A stretch of DNA of 64,000 nucleotides from an uncultured Eubacteriales bacterium (GTDB lineage Bacteria > Bacillota > Clostridia > Oscillospirales > Oscillospiraceae), in NCBI GenBank assembly GCA_900546915.1, contig UREY01000006.1, positions 40,864-104,863 on the forward strand. The letters are read 5' to 3'. This document shows positions 33,776 to 44,030 of the stretch, piece by piece. Numbering within the stretch: position 1 is the first letter of the stretch; each line of letters starts with the position of its first letter. Under the pieces are notes generated by a model. It worked only from the letters and a program-made list of their open reading frames with translations, was not told the origin of the DNA and searched no databases. The translations under genes and the position numbers were made by a program.

Positions 33776-34423
33776 CTATAAGCGCAAGCCCGCTCCTGCC
33801 GGAACCCGAAGGATGTTTTGACAGTACGCTTCTACGTCGAAGGGATCCAGAGCGGCGTCTTTACGGAGGTACAGAGGGTGGTGGGGGTGGCCTTTTTTGG
33901 AAATCGGTCCCGCCGTGAACCACCGGGCGCCGACGGCCCGGCCCAAGGCAATTTGGTCGGCCAGGCAGGCGGCCAGGTAGTCCCGCTTTTCAATGATGGC
34001 GCCCCAGGCGGCCCAGACGGCGGGCTGGGGATGCAGGGACAGCAGATATTGAAAAGCCCGCAGATTTTCCCGATGGAGTCGTTCGTTGCACCGCAGCTCC
34101 ATGGCGTCCGGATCGGTGGCCCGCTGGGCATATACGTTGAACATCAGGAAGCTGTCGAAGCCGTTTGCCAGGGCGATGCGTTCCACGGACTTCAGGGTGT
34201 TGTCCAGCCGGTCCGGAATGGCGGTGGAGGGGTTGATGCCCATACAGATGAGAGGATGCTTCCCCCGGGTTCCCAACACATACCGGTATTCCCCATAGAC
34301 CTTGGGAACATAAAGCCAACGGGTTACGTCATAGTCCGGCGCAGGCTCCAGAGCCTGGCGGAGGGCGTCTTCAAAGGGGAGCAGTTCCAGCTCCCGGGTT
34401 TCACCTTGGGGAACGTGTTGCAT
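33776..34423 (-). CDS. DUF1643 family protein
   Basis: 215 residues from ATG 34423 (AAGGAGG upstream). Recognisable DUF1643 features: LICMGINPSTA early, then FLMFNVYAQRATDP, PAVWAAWG and a C-terminal GHPHHPLYL. The family resembles uracil-DNA-glycosylase-like folds in its 'GINPS' strand, but its activity is not established. It is the last gene of a minus-strand run with the small membrane protein and the folate enzyme upstream. Confidence 0.85.
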   Translation of the reverse strand: MQHVPQGETRELELLPFEDALRQALEPAPDYDVTRWLYVPKVYGEYRYVLGTRGKHPLICMGINPSTAIPDRLDNTLKSVERIALANGFDSFLMFNVYAQRATDPDAMELRCNERLHRENLRAFQYLLSLHPQPAVWAAWGAIIEKRDYLAACLADQIALGRAVGARWFTAGPISKKGHPHHPLYLRKDAALDPFDVEAYCQNILRVPAGAGLRL

Positions 34424-34433
34424 AAAAACCTCC

Positions 34434-35000
34434 TTATGGGGTATCGTCGGGCTGATCGGGAAACCAGCGGTAGTCGGCGGGATCGTGCCAGCTTTGCCCC
34501 TGGGGATCCAACCCTTTCTGCCGGCACCATCCGGCGTAGGCCGCCTCCAAAAAACGGGTAAAGCCCTGCATGTTGTTTTGGAGGACCACATTACCGGCCT
34601 CTGTGCAGAGAACCAGACACACGCTCCGGCGGGCGATGGACACCCGCTGCCCGAGAATTTGCGCGTAACGGAAACGAGCGGTCTGACGTCCTGCCCGGAA
34701 GGTGAAGCCGTCTTCCGTGTAGTCAATGCCGGTCTTGCGGTAGGTGGAAATGGCGTAAAGGGACATCCCCGCCAGAAGGACGGCCCCGGCCAGAAACATC
34801 GGGGCTTTGCCGGCGATTCCATACCAGGCGCAGGGAATGACCGCCCCCAGGAGCAAGGCGCTGAGGATGGGATAGCGAAGGGGGAGGCGTACGACGGGCC
34901 GCCCCTGGGCCCACCTTTGCAGGCGTGCCGCCCCCCGGTCCACCAGAAAACAGAGCCCCAAAACGGCGGCCAGAAGGAGCGCCAAAACGACGTATTTCAC
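34434..35000 (-). CDS. Small membrane protein, PH-like domain, hypothetical
   Basis: 188 residues. GTG 35000 is chosen because it overlaps the upstream stop (GTGA) and has GGAGG upstream. A first membrane helix (~3-20) is followed by two more (~45-80); then comes a soluble beta-rich part (YTEDGFTFRAGRQTARFRYAQILGQRV) that resembles bacterial PH-like or YcxB-like domains. The C-terminus is helical (GFTRFLEAAYAGWCRQKG). No function can be given. It is probably cotranscribed with the 5-formyl-THF cyclo-ligase gene. Confidence 0.7.
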   Translation of the reverse strand: MKYVVLALLLAAVLGLCFLVDRGAARLQRWAQGRPVVRLPLRYPILSALLLGAVIPCAWYGIAGKAPMFLAGAVLLAGMSLYAISTYRKTGIDYTEDGFTFRAGRQTARFRYAQILGQRVSIARRSVCLVLCTEAGNVVLQNNMQGFTRFLEAAYAGWCRQKGLDPQGQSWHDPADYRWFPDQPDDTP

Positions 35001-35551
35001 CGGCAATCCTCCGGCACGGCGGCCCATAGAACCTGGTCCACCGGCACGTCGTGGGGCGCCGTTTCCACATGGGGCAGGAGCTGGAAATCATAGCACAGAG
35101 CCAAGGTGGGGTGCCCCGGCTCCCGGGCCAGAAACCTGTCGTAAAAACCGCCGCCGTAGCCCAGCCGACGCCCGGACGGGTCGAAAGCCAGGCCGGGCAT
35201 CAGAACCAGGGCATGGGGATCGTCGGCCTCGGGCCCGTCTGCCAGGGGCTCCGGAATGCCGCAGTAGCCGGGCGCCACAGCGGAGAGATCCGAGATCCAA
35301 AGAAAGCGCATGGTATCTCCCAAGACCTTGGGTACGGCCACCCGCTTGCCCGCATCCAGGGCGGCCTGGAGAAGGGCAAGGGTGCGGACTTCCTGATTAT
35401 AAGAGAGGTATCCGTAAACCGAGGGGGCGGCTTGAAACATGGGGCAGGCCAGGGCCTGCCGGGTGAGCGCCCGGCTGCAGGCTTCGATTTGGGCCGGAGT
35501 CATGGCCGCCTTCCGCTCCCGGATTTCGGCGCGCAGCGCTTTTTTATCCAC
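34997..35551 (-). CDS. 5-formyltetrahydrofolate cyclo-ligase
   Basis: 184 residues from GTG 35551 (AAAAGGAG upstream), the usual size. It converts 5-formyl-THF to 5,10-methenyl-THF with ATP, recycling the storage form of folate. Visible features: N-terminal basic helix KKALRAEIRERKAAM, substrate region SVYGYLSYNQEV and the ATP-binding loop GLAFDPSGRRLGYGGGFYDRFL. It heads a three-gene minus-strand operon with its own promoter. Confidence 0.95.
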   Translation of the reverse strand: MDKKALRAEIRERKAAMTPAQIEACSRALTRQALACPMFQAAPSVYGYLSYNQEVRTLALLQAALDAGKRVAVPKVLGDTMRFLWISDLSAVAPGYCGIPEPLADGPEADDPHALVLMPGLAFDPSGRRLGYGGGFYDRFLAREPGHPTLALCYDFQLLPHVETAPHDVPVDQVLWAAVPEDCR

Positions 35552-35582
35552 AGTGCAAGTCTCCTTTTCTTTTTTCCCGATT

Positions 35583-35611
35583 ATTGTACTGGAATCGGGA
35601 GGATTCGTCAA
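35583..35611 (-). promoter_or_regulatory. Promoter of the cyclo-ligase operon
   Basis: TTGACG, 17-base spacer, TACAAT on the minus strand, about 30 bases before the start codon. Confidence 0.75.
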
Positions 35612-35923
35612 CAAAAGAAAAGGCCGGTGGGGAGAAATTGTACAGAAGGCTCCGGGGAAAGCGGGTGATCTCAGACCCTGCCCGGCTGCAGGGAATACCG
35701 GAACAGGCGGCCCTGCCGTTTTGGCAGCTTCCCTGCGGTTGTGGGAAACAAGGAAATTTGCGCGCCTTCCACGGAGAGCACGGCCTTCCTCGCGTGCTTT
35801 TGGATGAGCCGCAAGGGGGTAAAAGAAGCGGCGCTCGGTTTTGTGGGAAATCTGCTAATTTTTGTCGGAATGCAGCGGATGCCGGAAGGGCAAACTACCA
35901 TACGACAAAGGGGAGGTGCCGCA
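35612..35923. other. Intergenic region
   Basis: About 310 bp between divergent genes. Apart from the cyclo-ligase promoter at its left edge I see no RNA, repeat or convincing plus-strand promoter. The upstream extension of the YyaL-type frame into this region has no ribosome binding site. Confidence 0.6.
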
Positions 35924-37921
35924 GTGAACAAATTAAACAGGGAAAAGTCCCCGTATTTGCTCCAGCATAAAGATAATCCCGTGGACTGGTACCCGTGGTG
36001 CCCGGAAGCGTTTTTGAGAGCGGAGAGGGAAGACCGGCCGGTTTTTGTGAGCATTGGGTATTCCACCTGCCACTGGTGCCATGTGATGGCCCATGAGTCC
36101 TTTGAGGACCCGGAGGTCGCCGAGCTTTTGAATGCGGGCTTTGTGTGCATCAAGGTGGACCGGGAGGAGCGCCCGGACGTGGACGCAGTGTATATGGCCG
36201 CCTGCCAGGCCATGACCGGCTCGGGGGGCTGGCCCCTGACGGTGTGCATGGACGCCAAGCAGGTGCCGTTTTTTGCCGGGACCTACTTTCCCAAGAGGAG
36301 CCGGTATGGGCAATGGGGCCTTATGGAGCTGCTGGAGCAGGTGCTGCAGCTCTGGCGCACAGACCGGGAGCGGCTGTTGGCCTCCGGCCGAAAGGTGGCC
36401 GAGGCGCTCAACCCGCCCCAGGAGGCAGGCGGAGCGCCGGAAAAGGAGCAGCTTCAGGAGGCCTACCGCTGGCTGCGCCGCAGCTTTGATTCCAAATGGG
36501 GCGGATTTGGGACCAGTCCCAAATTTCCCACAGCCCACAACCTGCTGTTTCTGATGCAATTTTACCGGCTGGAGCAAAAGCAAAAGGCGCTGGATATGGC
36601 CGAAAGCACCCTGGACGCCATGGCCCGGGGCGGCATTCAGGACCAGATCGGCGGCGGATTCTCCCGGTACTCCACCGACGAATCCTGGTTGATCCCGCAT
36701 TTTGAAAAGATGTTGTATGATAACGCCCTGCTGATTTTGGCTTATCTGGAGGCGTATCAGCTGACCCGCCGGGCGCGCTATGAGGACACGGCCCGCCGGA
36801 CGGCGGACTACGTCTTAGAGGAATTGACCGGCCCGGAGGGGGGATTTTACTGCGGACAGGATGCCGACAGCGACGGCGTCGAGGGCAAATACTATGTGTT
36901 TACCCAGAGCGAGGTCCTGGATTTGCTGGGCCGACAGGACGGAGCGGCCTTTTGCAAGCTGTACGGCATTTCGCAGGCCGGGAACTTTGGCGGCAAAAGC
37001 GTTCCAAACCGAATTGGCCGGAAGGAGGAGCCCTGGAGCCGGGACGACCCCAGATTGCAACGGCTCCGGTCCTATCGCAGGCAGCGGGCGCGGCTGCATA
37101 CCGACGACAAAATTCTGCTCTCCTGGAACAGCTGGATGATCCTGGCCTTGGCCCGTGCGGGACGCGTGCTGTCCGAGAGCCGCTATTTGGAGGCCGCCCG
37201 GAAGGCGCAGCGGTTCATCCGAACGCACATGCAAAGGGGCGGCCGGTTGTTTCTCCGGTACCGGGACGGCGAGGCGGCCCATGGGGGCCAGCTGGAGGAC
37301 TATGCCGGATACGCGCTGGCGTTGCTGGAGCTGTACGACGCGACCTACCGGCCCGCGTACCTGCAAGAGGCCGTTGTTTGGGCGGAGCAGATGCAGGCGC
37401 TTTTTGAAGACCCGGTCCACGGCGGGTATTACCAGACGGCCCGGGATGCCGAGCCGCTGATTGCCCGCCTGAAGGAGACCTACGACGGCGCCATGCCCTC
37501 GGGAAACTCCGTCGCGGCCATGGTGCTGGTTCGCCTGGCCAAACTGACGGGAGAGTCCTGTTGGCAGCGGGGCGCCGACCGGCAGCTGCGTTTTCTGGCC
37601 GGGGCCATGCAGTTTCACCCGGCCGGACATTGCTTCGGCCAATTGGCGCTGGCGTTGGCCCTGTATCCCGGCAGGCAGTTGATCTGCGCCGGTCCGGCCG
37701 TTCCGGAGGAGCTGCGGGCCTACAGCCGGACGCGCCCGGCTCTGGGCCTGGATATTTTGTATAAGTCGCCGGAAAATGAAAAGGTTTTGGCGCAGTGCGC
37801 GCCCTTTACCGAGTCGTACCCGGTTCCCCAACAGGGGACGGTTTGGTACCTTTGCGAAAACGGCGCCTGCCGTGCGCCGGTCACGGATTGGAAGCAGCTG
37901 CACTTGCCGGAGAAGTTTTGA
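35924..37921 (+). CDS. YyaL-type protein: DUF255 thioredoxin domain plus alpha/alpha barrel
   Basis: 665 residues from GTG 35924 (GGGAGGTG upstream). The N-terminal ~170 residues are a thioredoxin-like DUF255 domain with [11 protein letters not shown] and the redox-like STCHWCHVM. The rest is an (alpha/alpha)6 barrel like those of N-acylglucosamine epimerases ([39 protein letters not shown]). It is widely conserved in bacteria and archaea; its substrate is unknown. Single gene, followed by a terminator at 38001. Confidence 0.93.
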   Translation: MNKLNREKSPYLLQHKDNPVDWYPWCPEAFLRAEREDRPVFVSIGYSTCHWCHVMAHESFEDPEVAELLNAGFVCIKVDREERPDVDAVYMAACQAMTGSGGWPLTVCMDAKQVPFFAGTYFPKRSRYGQWGLMELLEQVLQLWRTDRERLLASGRKVAEALNPPQEAGGAPEKEQLQEAYRWLRRSFDSKWGGFGTSPKFPTAHNLLFLMQFYRLEQKQKALDMAESTLDAMARGGIQDQIGGGFSRYSTDESWLIPHFEKMLYDNALLILAYLEAYQLTRRARYEDTARRTADYVLEELTGPEGGFYCGQDADSDGVEGKYYVFTQSEVLDLLGRQDGAAFCKLYGISQAGNFGGKSVPNRIGRKEEPWSRDDPRLQRLRSYRRQRARLHTDDKILLSWNSWMILALARAGRVLSESRYLEAARKAQRFIRTHMQRGGRLFLRYRDGEAAHGGQLEDYAGYALALLELYDATYRPAYLQEAVVWAEQMQALFEDPVHGGYYQTARDAEPLIARLKETYDGAMPSGNSVAAMVLVRLAKLTGESCWQRGADRQLRFLAGAMQFHPAGHCFGQLALALALYPGRQLICAGPAVPEELRAYSRTRPALGLDILYKSPENEKVLAQCAPFTESYPVPQQGTVWYLCENGACRAPVTDWKQLHLPEKF

Positions 37922-38000
37922 TCAGGGCCTGGAGAAAAAGCCGGGACAGGTCCGCCATGGGTTGGACGCGGGGACAGGAGAGGCGGAGCAGGCGGGAAAC

Positions 38001-38047
38001 GGGCGGTATGCACCCCAAAGGGACGGCATACCGCCCGCTTCCTTTTT
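38001..38047 (+). terminator. Terminator after the YyaL-type gene
   Basis: 11-bp perfect stem GGGCGGTATGC / GCATACCGCCC followed by a pyrimidine run ending in five T. Confidence 0.75.
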
Positions 38048-38137
38048 CCGGCGCTTCAGCTGTAGGGTGCGGTCCGGAAACAGGGCGGCTTATGCAGCCC
38101 CCGGCGCCGAACGGCGGCAGAATAGGCGGAAAATCAC

Positions 38138-38166
38138 TTGCAATTGCATGGGGAAATTGGTATAAT
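38138..38166 (+). promoter_or_regulatory. Promoter of the smc operon
   Basis: TTGCAA, 17-base spacer, TATAAT, 40 bases before the smc start. Confidence 0.85.
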
Positions 38167-38205
38167 GAACTGATTCTTAGAAAAATGAGACGGCGAGGTT
38201 CCACT

Positions 38206-41200
38206 GTGTATCTAAAATCACTGGAAATTCAGGGCTTTAAGTCCTTCCCTGACAAGACGACGATTCAATTTGGAAGTGATATCACGGCCATTGTCGGTCC
38301 AAACGGCAGCGGAAAGTCCAATATCTCAGACGCCATTCTCTGGGTGATGGGCGAGCAGAGCACCAAAACGCTCCGGGGCGCCAAAATGGAGGACGTGATC
38401 TTCGGCGGCACCCAGAAGCGCGCGCCGGTGGGGTTTGCCGAAGCGACCCTGACGCTGGACAACACGGACCGGGCGCTGCCCTTTGACGCCCAGGAGGTCA
38501 TGGTGACCCGGCGCTATTACCGCTCCGGTGACAGCGAATTTTACATCAACAAGCAGTCGGCCCGCCTGCGGGACATTCACGAGCTGTTTATGGACACCGG
38601 CCTCGGACGGGAGGGCTATTCCAATGTGAGCCAGGGCCGGATTGATGAAATCCTGGCGGTCAAAAGCACGGACCGCCGGGAGGTTTTTGAAGAGGCGGCG
38701 GGGATTTCCAAGTACCGGCACCGCAAGGAGGAGACGGAGAAACGGCTCCTTACCACAGAGGACAACCTGCTTCGCATTGGAGACAAGGTATCCGAGCTGG
38801 AAATTCAGCTGGAGCCCCTGAAGGCGCAGTCTGAGAAGGCGAGGAAGTACCTGGAGTACAAAGACGAGCTCCGGGGCCTGGAGGTTGCGGTGTGGCTGGA
38901 AAATCTGGCGCAGATTGCGGCTGCGGCGAAAAAAGCGGAGGAGGATTACGCTTCGTCTTCCTTTGTGCTGGAGCAGGAGCACACCGCGTTGGACGCGTTG
39001 TACCGGAAGACGGAGGAGCTGAGCCGGACGCTGCGGGAGCAGGATGCCTCCCTGGAGGAGATCCGGGGACAGGTGGCCGCGCTGGAGGCTGCAGACCGGC
39101 AGTTTGACGGCCGCCTCGCCCTGCTTCAGGGGAGCATACGCAACAACGAGGAAAATACGGCGCGCATCCGGGAGGAGCTGAGCCAGCAGGACGGGCGCAG
39201 CTCCGGCATTGCCCGGCAGATTGCCGGAAGCCGACAGAGGATTGCAGCCATTGACGAGGATTTGAAGACCCAAACCCAGGCCCTGGACCAAACCCAGAGC
39301 CGGATTCAGAGCCTGACGGCCAATGCCGAGGGGATGACCAAGCGCTTCCTGGAGCTGCGAAGCCGCCAATCTGCCCTTCAGTCGGACATCGCGGGACGTC
39401 AGGCGGATTTGGCGGCCCTGGAGGAGTCGGTCCGCCAGGCCGAGGCCCGGATTGGGGATTTGCAGGGGGATTTGGATGCGGGCCGTCAGAGGCAGGAGCA
39501 GGCGCAGAGCGCCATGGATGCCTGCCGCAGCGCCCTGCAGGACGGCAGAGAGCGGGTCCAGACCCTGGGCAATGCCATTTCCGGCTACCAGCTGCGCTAC
39601 GCCGGCCGGCTGCAGCGCCGGGACGGCCTGCAGGAGGACCTGCGCCGCCAGACGGCTCAGTTGGACGCCACCTCCGCCAAAGCCCGGGTATACCGGGCGA
39701 TGGAACAGGATTTTGAAAGCTATCAGAAGTCCGTCCGCAGCGTGATGCAGGAGAGCCGCCGGGGGGGCTTGCAGCACATTCATGGGCCGGTCTCCCGGCT
39801 GATTCACACGGAGGACCGGTTTACCACCGCCATAGAAATCGCCCTGGGAGCGGCAATGCAGCAGATTGTGGTAGGGGACGAGTCGGACGCCAAGGCCGCC
39901 ATCGCCTTCCTCAAACGGACCGGCGGCGGTCGGGCCACGTTTTTGCCTCTGGGCGCGATTGCGCCCCGCACGCTGCAGGAGCCCGGTGTGGAGCGGTGCC
40001 GCGGATTTGTGGGGATTGCCTCCCGGCTGGTCCGGTGTGAGGAGCGCTACCGGGACATTGTGGAAAACCTGCTGGGTCGGATCGTGATCGCCGAGGAGCT
40101 GGACAGCGCCGTTGCCATGGCCAAGCAGTACCGGAGCCGCTTTAAAATTGTGACCCTGGACGGACAGGTGATGAATCCCGGCGGTTCCATGACCGGCGGT
40201 TCTGTGGCAAAGGAGGCGGGGCTTCTGTTCCGCGCCAACGAGCTGCAGCGGCTGACCCGCCAGGAGCAGGAGCAGAAGGGGAAGAAGGAGGAGACGGAGC
40301 GCGCCCTGGCAGAGGCCCAGCGAGCTGTGGACGAGACCGATTTTGAGCTGACGGCGGCCAAGGAGCAGCTCCGGACGGCAGAGGATGAGGTCCTCCGCCT
40401 GGAGGGAGAGGAAAAGCAGCACGATGTTCTTCTGCAGGCGCTGCTGGATGCGGCGGGCTCGGCCGACCGGGAGATGGAGGCGCTGCGCGTGCGGATGCAG
40501 GCCGACCGGGAACGGGCGGCCGGGGTTCGCGCCCGGCTGGAGTCCCTGCGCGATCAGCTGGCCGATGCGGAGAACACCCTGGATTTGCTGAGCCAGGACC
40601 AGTCCGACGCGGCCCGGCAGACGGAGGCTCTGACCGGGGAGGCAACCGCCCGCAAAACCGAAATTGCGGCCTTGGAGGCCGAGCGCCGGTCGGCGGAGGA
40701 GAATGTGCAGCGGCTGGAGTCTCTGCGTGCAGCGATGGAGGGAGACCGCGCCCAGAAGACGACGCTTCTGGAGGCGTATCAGGCGGATGCCCACCGGATG
40801 CAACAGGAGATGGAGCAGGTGGCCCGGGAACGGGGAGAGAACGGGGAGCAGACGGCTCAGAAACGGGGCGTCCTGCAGGAGGCCCTGGCCTCCAGGGCCC
40901 GGACCGAGGCCCAAAAGACCCGGACCGAGCGGGAGGCCCAGGAGAAAAATAAATCCATTTTGACCATGGAACGGGCCTGCGCGCTGCTGGAGCAGAAAAA
41001 AATCACCACCGCCATGGAAGAGCGGCAGGTGATCGATAAGCTTTGGGACACCTACGGCCTGACGCCCACCACGGCGGCGTCGGAGCGGGCGGAGCTGGAG
41101 TCCGTGGGGGCGGGCAACCGCAGAATTGCAGAGCTGAAGCGGAGAATTGCCGGGCTGGGAACGCCGAACCTGGGGGCCATTGAGGAATACGCCCGGGTCA

Positions 41201-41778
41201 ACGAACGGTATACATACCTCACAACCCAGCGGGACGATGTGCTGACCTCCAAACGCGAGCTGGAGAGTATCATTCGGGACATTACCACAGAAATGACCTC
41301 GATTTTTGTGACGGAGTTTCAGAAGATCGATCGGTACTTCCAGCAGACGTTTACAGAGATGTTCGGAGGCGGAAAGGGCGCTCTCATTTTGGAGGATCCG
41401 GAGCATCCCCTGACCTGCGGCATTGAAATTCGGGTTCAGCCGCCTGGAAAGCAGCTGAAGACCATCACGCTGCTGTCCGGCGGGGAGAAGGCCTTTGTGG
41501 CCATTGCCCTGTACTTCTCCATTTTAAAGGTCCGGCCCACGCCGTTTTGTATGCTGGACGAGATCGACGCGGCTTTGGACGACCGGAATGTGGAGCGGTA
41601 TGCAAGCTATTTGCATCATCTGTGTCAAAAAACGCAGTTTATTGTCATCACGCACCGCCGGGGGACCATGGAGACAGCGGACGTTCTCTACGGCGTCACC
41701 ATGCAGGAGCAGGGCGTTTCTAAAATTCTCCATATGGATTTGAATCAGATGGAGCGGGAACTGGGAATTATAGAGTAA
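38206..41778 (+). CDS. smc: Chromosome segregation protein SMC
   Basis: 1190 residues from GTG 38206 (GAGGT upstream), exactly the family size. N-terminal ATPase half with GPNGSGKSN (Walker A), long coiled coil, a hinge ~residues 510-660 (VGDESDAKAAIAFLKRTGGG, then GGSMTGGS), a second coiled coil, and a C-terminal head with LLSGGEKAFVAIALYFSILK (signature) and FCMLDEIDAALDD (Walker B). It forms the condensin ring with ScpAB for chromosome organisation. First gene of a long plus-strand operon running to leuS. Confidence 0.98.
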   Translation: MYLKSLEIQGFKSFPDKTTIQFGSDITAIVGPNGSGKSNISDAILWVMGEQSTKTLRGAKMEDVIFGGTQKRAPVGFAEATLTLDNTDRALPFDAQEVMVTRRYYRSGDSEFYINKQSARLRDIHELFMDTGLGREGYSNVSQGRIDEILAVKSTDRREVFEEAAGISKYRHRKEETEKRLLTTEDNLLRIGDKVSELEIQLEPLKAQSEKARKYLEYKDELRGLEVAVWLENLAQIAAAAKKAEEDYASSSFVLEQEHTALDALYRKTEELSRTLREQDASLEEIRGQVAALEAADRQFDGRLALLQGSIRNNEENTARIREELSQQDGRSSGIARQIAGSRQRIAAIDEDLKTQTQALDQTQSRIQSLTANAEGMTKRFLELRSRQSALQSDIAGRQADLAALEESVRQAEARIGDLQGDLDAGRQRQEQAQSAMDACRSALQDGRERVQTLGNAISGYQLRYAGRLQRRDGLQEDLRRQTAQLDATSAKARVYRAMEQDFESYQKSVRSVMQESRRGGLQHIHGPVSRLIHTEDRFTTAIEIALGAAMQQIVVGDESDAKAAIAFLKRTGGGRATFLPLGAIAPRTLQEPGVERCRGFVGIASRLVRCEERYRDIVENLLGRIVIAEELDSAVAMAKQYRSRFKIVTLDGQVMNPGGSMTGGSVAKEAGLLFRANELQRLTRQEQEQKGKKEETERALAEAQRAVDETDFELTAAKEQLRTAEDEVLRLEGEEKQHDVLLQALLDAAGSADREMEALRVRMQADRERAAGVRARLESLRDQLADAENTLDLLSQDQSDAARQTEALTGEATARKTEIAALEAERRSAEENVQRLESLRAAMEGDRAQKTTLLEAYQADAHRMQQEMEQVARERGENGEQTAQKRGVLQEALASRARTEAQKTRTEREAQEKNKSILTMERACALLEQKKITTAMEERQVIDKLWDTYGLTPTTAASERAELESVGAGNRRIAELKRRIAGLGTPNLGAIEEYARVNERYTYLTTQRDDVLTSKRELESIIRDITTEMTSIFVTEFQKIDRYFQQTFTEMFGGGKGALILEDPEHPLTCGIEIRVQPPGKQLKTITLLSGGEKAFVAIALYFSILKVRPTPFCMLDEIDAALDDRNVERYASYLHHLCQKTQFIVITHRRGTMETADVLYGVTMQEQGVSKILHMDLNQMERELGIIE

Positions 41779-41792
41779 GGAGCGATTGTGCC

Positions 41793-42698
41793 ATGGGATT
41801 TTTCAGCAAGATTAAAGAGGGACTGACCAAGACCAGGAAGGCAATGGAAGATACGCTGAGCAATGTGTTTTCCGGCTTTTCCAGTCTGGATGACGATTTT
41901 TACGACGAGCTGGAGGAGTGCCTGATTTTGGCGGATCTGGGCGTCGAGACCGCCGGTCGGGCGGTGGAGCGCCTGCGCCGCCGGGTGAAGGAGCAGCGGC
42001 TCCGGGAGCCGGAGGAGGCCCGGCAGGCGCTGCGGGACATTCTGGTGGAGATGCTCCAGGTGGGGGATTCGTGCCTGCGCTTGGGGACGAAACCCTCTGT
42101 GATTCTGGTCATCGGCGTGAACGGAGTGGGAAAGACCACAACCATCGGGAAGCTGTCCAAGCAGCTGATCGATGAGGGGAAGAAGGTTTTGATGTGCGCC
42201 GGAGACACCTTCCGGGCGGCTGCGGCGGACCAGCTGGAGATTTGGGCGGAGCGCACCGGGGCGGACATCGTCCGGCAGCATGAGGGCGCGGACCCGGCGG
42301 CTGTGGTGTACGACGGAATTCAGGCGGCCAAGGCGAGGCAGGCGGACGTGATCCTCTGCGATACGGCCGGACGGCTGCACAACAAGGCCAACTTGATGAA
42401 CGAGCTCAATAAGATTTCCCGGATTATAGACCGGGAGCTGCCGGAGGCGGAGAAAGAGGTGCTTCTGGTGCTGGATGCCACCACGGGACAGAACGGCCTG
42501 CTTCAGGCCAAGCAGTTCAAAGAAATCGCCGGGGTGACGGCGATTGCCCTGACGAAGCTGGACGGTACGGCCAAGGGCGGCATTGTCATTGCCGTGGCCG
42601 ACGCGCTGCAGATTCCCGTAAAGTACATCGGCGTGGGGGAAAAGGCGGAGGACCTGATGCCCTTTGACGCCGGGGAATTTGTCCGTGCGCTGCTGTGA
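41793..42698 (+). CDS. ftsY: Signal recognition particle receptor FtsY
   Basis: 301 residues, AAGGAGCG upstream of ATG. Short N-domain without the acidic extension of enterobacterial FtsY, as usual in Firmicutes. G motifs: GVNGVGKTTTIGKL (G1), DTFRAAAADQL, DTAGRLHNK (G3) and TKLDGTAKGG (G4). It docks SRP-ribosome complexes at the membrane. The smc-ftsY order is typical of Firmicutes. Confidence 0.98.
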   Translation: MGFFSKIKEGLTKTRKAMEDTLSNVFSGFSSLDDDFYDELEECLILADLGVETAGRAVERLRRRVKEQRLREPEEARQALRDILVEMLQVGDSCLRLGTKPSVILVIGVNGVGKTTTIGKLSKQLIDEGKKVLMCAGDTFRAAAADQLEIWAERTGADIVRQHEGADPAAVVYDGIQAAKARQADVILCDTAGRLHNKANLMNELNKISRIIDRELPEAEKEVLLVLDATTGQNGLLQAKQFKEIAGVTAIALTKLDGTAKGGIVIAVADALQIPVKYIGVGEKAEDLMPFDAGEFVRALL

Positions 42699-42708
42699 GG
42701 TGCCGGAG

Positions 42709-43425
42709 ATGAGACACGACGGAAGAGCGCCGGACCAGCTCCGGCCGGTATCGCTGGAGCTGGGTTTTACCAAATTTGCCGAGGGAAGCTGCCTGATTCG
42801 GGTAGGAGATACGGTCGTTCTGTGCAATGCCTCTGTGGAAGAGCGGGTTCCGCCCCATGTGACCCGCGGCGGCTGGGTGACGGCGGAGTATTCCATGCTC
42901 CCCCGGGCCAACCGGGAGCGAAGTAAGCGGGATGTTTCCAAGCTGAAGCTGGCGCCCCGCAGCGCGGAGATTCAGCGGCTGGTGGGCCGGTCGCTCCGGG
43001 CAGCGGTGGATTTGGAAGCGCTGGGCGAAAGGACCGTGACCATAGACTGCGATGTTCTGCAGGCCGACGGCGGAACCCGGACGGCTTCGGTCACCGGCGG
43101 CTTTGTGGCCCTGGTTTTGGCTTGCCGGCGTTGGATGGACCAGGGGCTTCTGCGTAAGCTGCCCATTAAGAGCTGCTTGGCCGGTGTTTCCGCCGGTATC
43201 GTGGAAAATCAGGCCGTGCTGGATCTCTGCTACGCCGAGGACAGCAGGGCCGCCGTGGACTTGAACTGCGTGCTGAACGGAAACGGAAATTTGGTTGAAG
43301 TCCAGGGCACCGGAGAGGGCCGCCCCTTCACCCTGGAAGAGGAGCGGAAGCTGCTGGACCTTTGCGCAAAGGGGTGCCGGGAGCTGATGGCGCTGGAGAA
43401 AAAAGTTTTGGGGGAATTGGTATGA
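42709..43425 (+). CDS. rph: Ribonuclease PH
   Basis: 238 residues from ATG 42709 (GAGG upstream), full length. It trims tRNA 3' ends by phosphorolysis. Typical motifs: RHDGRAPDQLRPV, PPHVTRGGWVTAEYSMLPRA, IDCDVLQADGGTRTASVTG and VDLNCVLNGNGNLVEVQGTGEG. The stop overlaps the rdgB start (ATGA), a common rph-rdgB pairing. Confidence 0.97.
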   Translation: MRHDGRAPDQLRPVSLELGFTKFAEGSCLIRVGDTVVLCNASVEERVPPHVTRGGWVTAEYSMLPRANRERSKRDVSKLKLAPRSAEIQRLVGRSLRAAVDLEALGERTVTIDCDVLQADGGTRTASVTGGFVALVLACRRWMDQGLLRKLPIKSCLAGVSAGIVENQAVLDLCYAEDSRAAVDLNCVLNGNGNLVEVQGTGEGRPFTLEEERKLLDLCAKGCRELMALEKKVLGELV

Positions 43426-44030
43426 AAGTGGTGTTGGCCAGCAAGAATCCACATAAGCTGGTGGAAATCAGCGCCATTCTGCAGCCGCTGCAGGTGGAGC
43501 TGGTACTGGAGTCGGAATTGGGCGTGGATATCGAGGTGGAGGAGACGGGGCAGACCTTTGAGGAGAACTCGTTTCTCAAGGCCCATGCGGTGATGCAGGC
43601 CACGGGCCTGCCGGCCTTGGCCGACGATTCCGGCATTGCAGTGGACGCGCTGAACGGGGCGCCCGGCGTGTACTCCGCCCGGTATGGAGACGATCCCGCC
43701 TTGGACGATTGGGGGCGGCTTCTGCTGCTGCTGAAGAATACCGAGCACGTACCCGACGGACAACGGCAGGCGCAGTTCGTCTCGGTGATCACCCTGGTCT
43801 ATCCCGACGGCCGCGTGATTCAGGCCAGAGGAGAGGCCCATGGGGAGCTTTTGCGGGAGGCCCACGGGCAGGGCGGCTTTGGCTACGATCCGATTTTTTA
43901 CTACCCTCCGGCGGGTAAGACCTTCGCGGAGCTGACGGCCGGGGAAAAGAATCGGGTTTCTCATCGGGCCCGCGCGCTGCAGTTGTTTTATGAAAAGCTG
44001 TGTAAGGAGGCAGAGCATGCTGACCAGTAA
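43422..44030 (+). CDS. rdgB: XTP/dITP pyrophosphatase (RdgB/HAM1)
   Basis: 202 residues from ATG 43422, which overlaps the rph stop; longer in-frame starts are rejected. It hydrolyses non-canonical purine triphosphates to keep them out of DNA. Motifs: LASKNPHKLVEI, FEENSFLKA, ALADDSGIAVDAL, GQGGFGYDPIF and SHRARAL. Confidence 0.97.
   Translation: MKVVLASKNPHKLVEISAILQPLQVELVLESELGVDIEVEETGQTFEENSFLKAHAVMQATGLPALADDSGIAVDALNGAPGVYSARYGDDPALDDWGRLLLLLKNTEHVPDGQRQAQFVSVITLVYPDGRVIQARGEAHGELLREAHGQGGFGYDPIFYYPPAGKTFAELTAGEKNRVSHRARALQLFYEKLCKEAEHADQ

Noticed and set aside
38326..41406. 1026-residue minus-strand open frame
   Set aside because: Antisense to smc; Leu/Arg/Gln-rich shadow of coiled-coil coding sequence.
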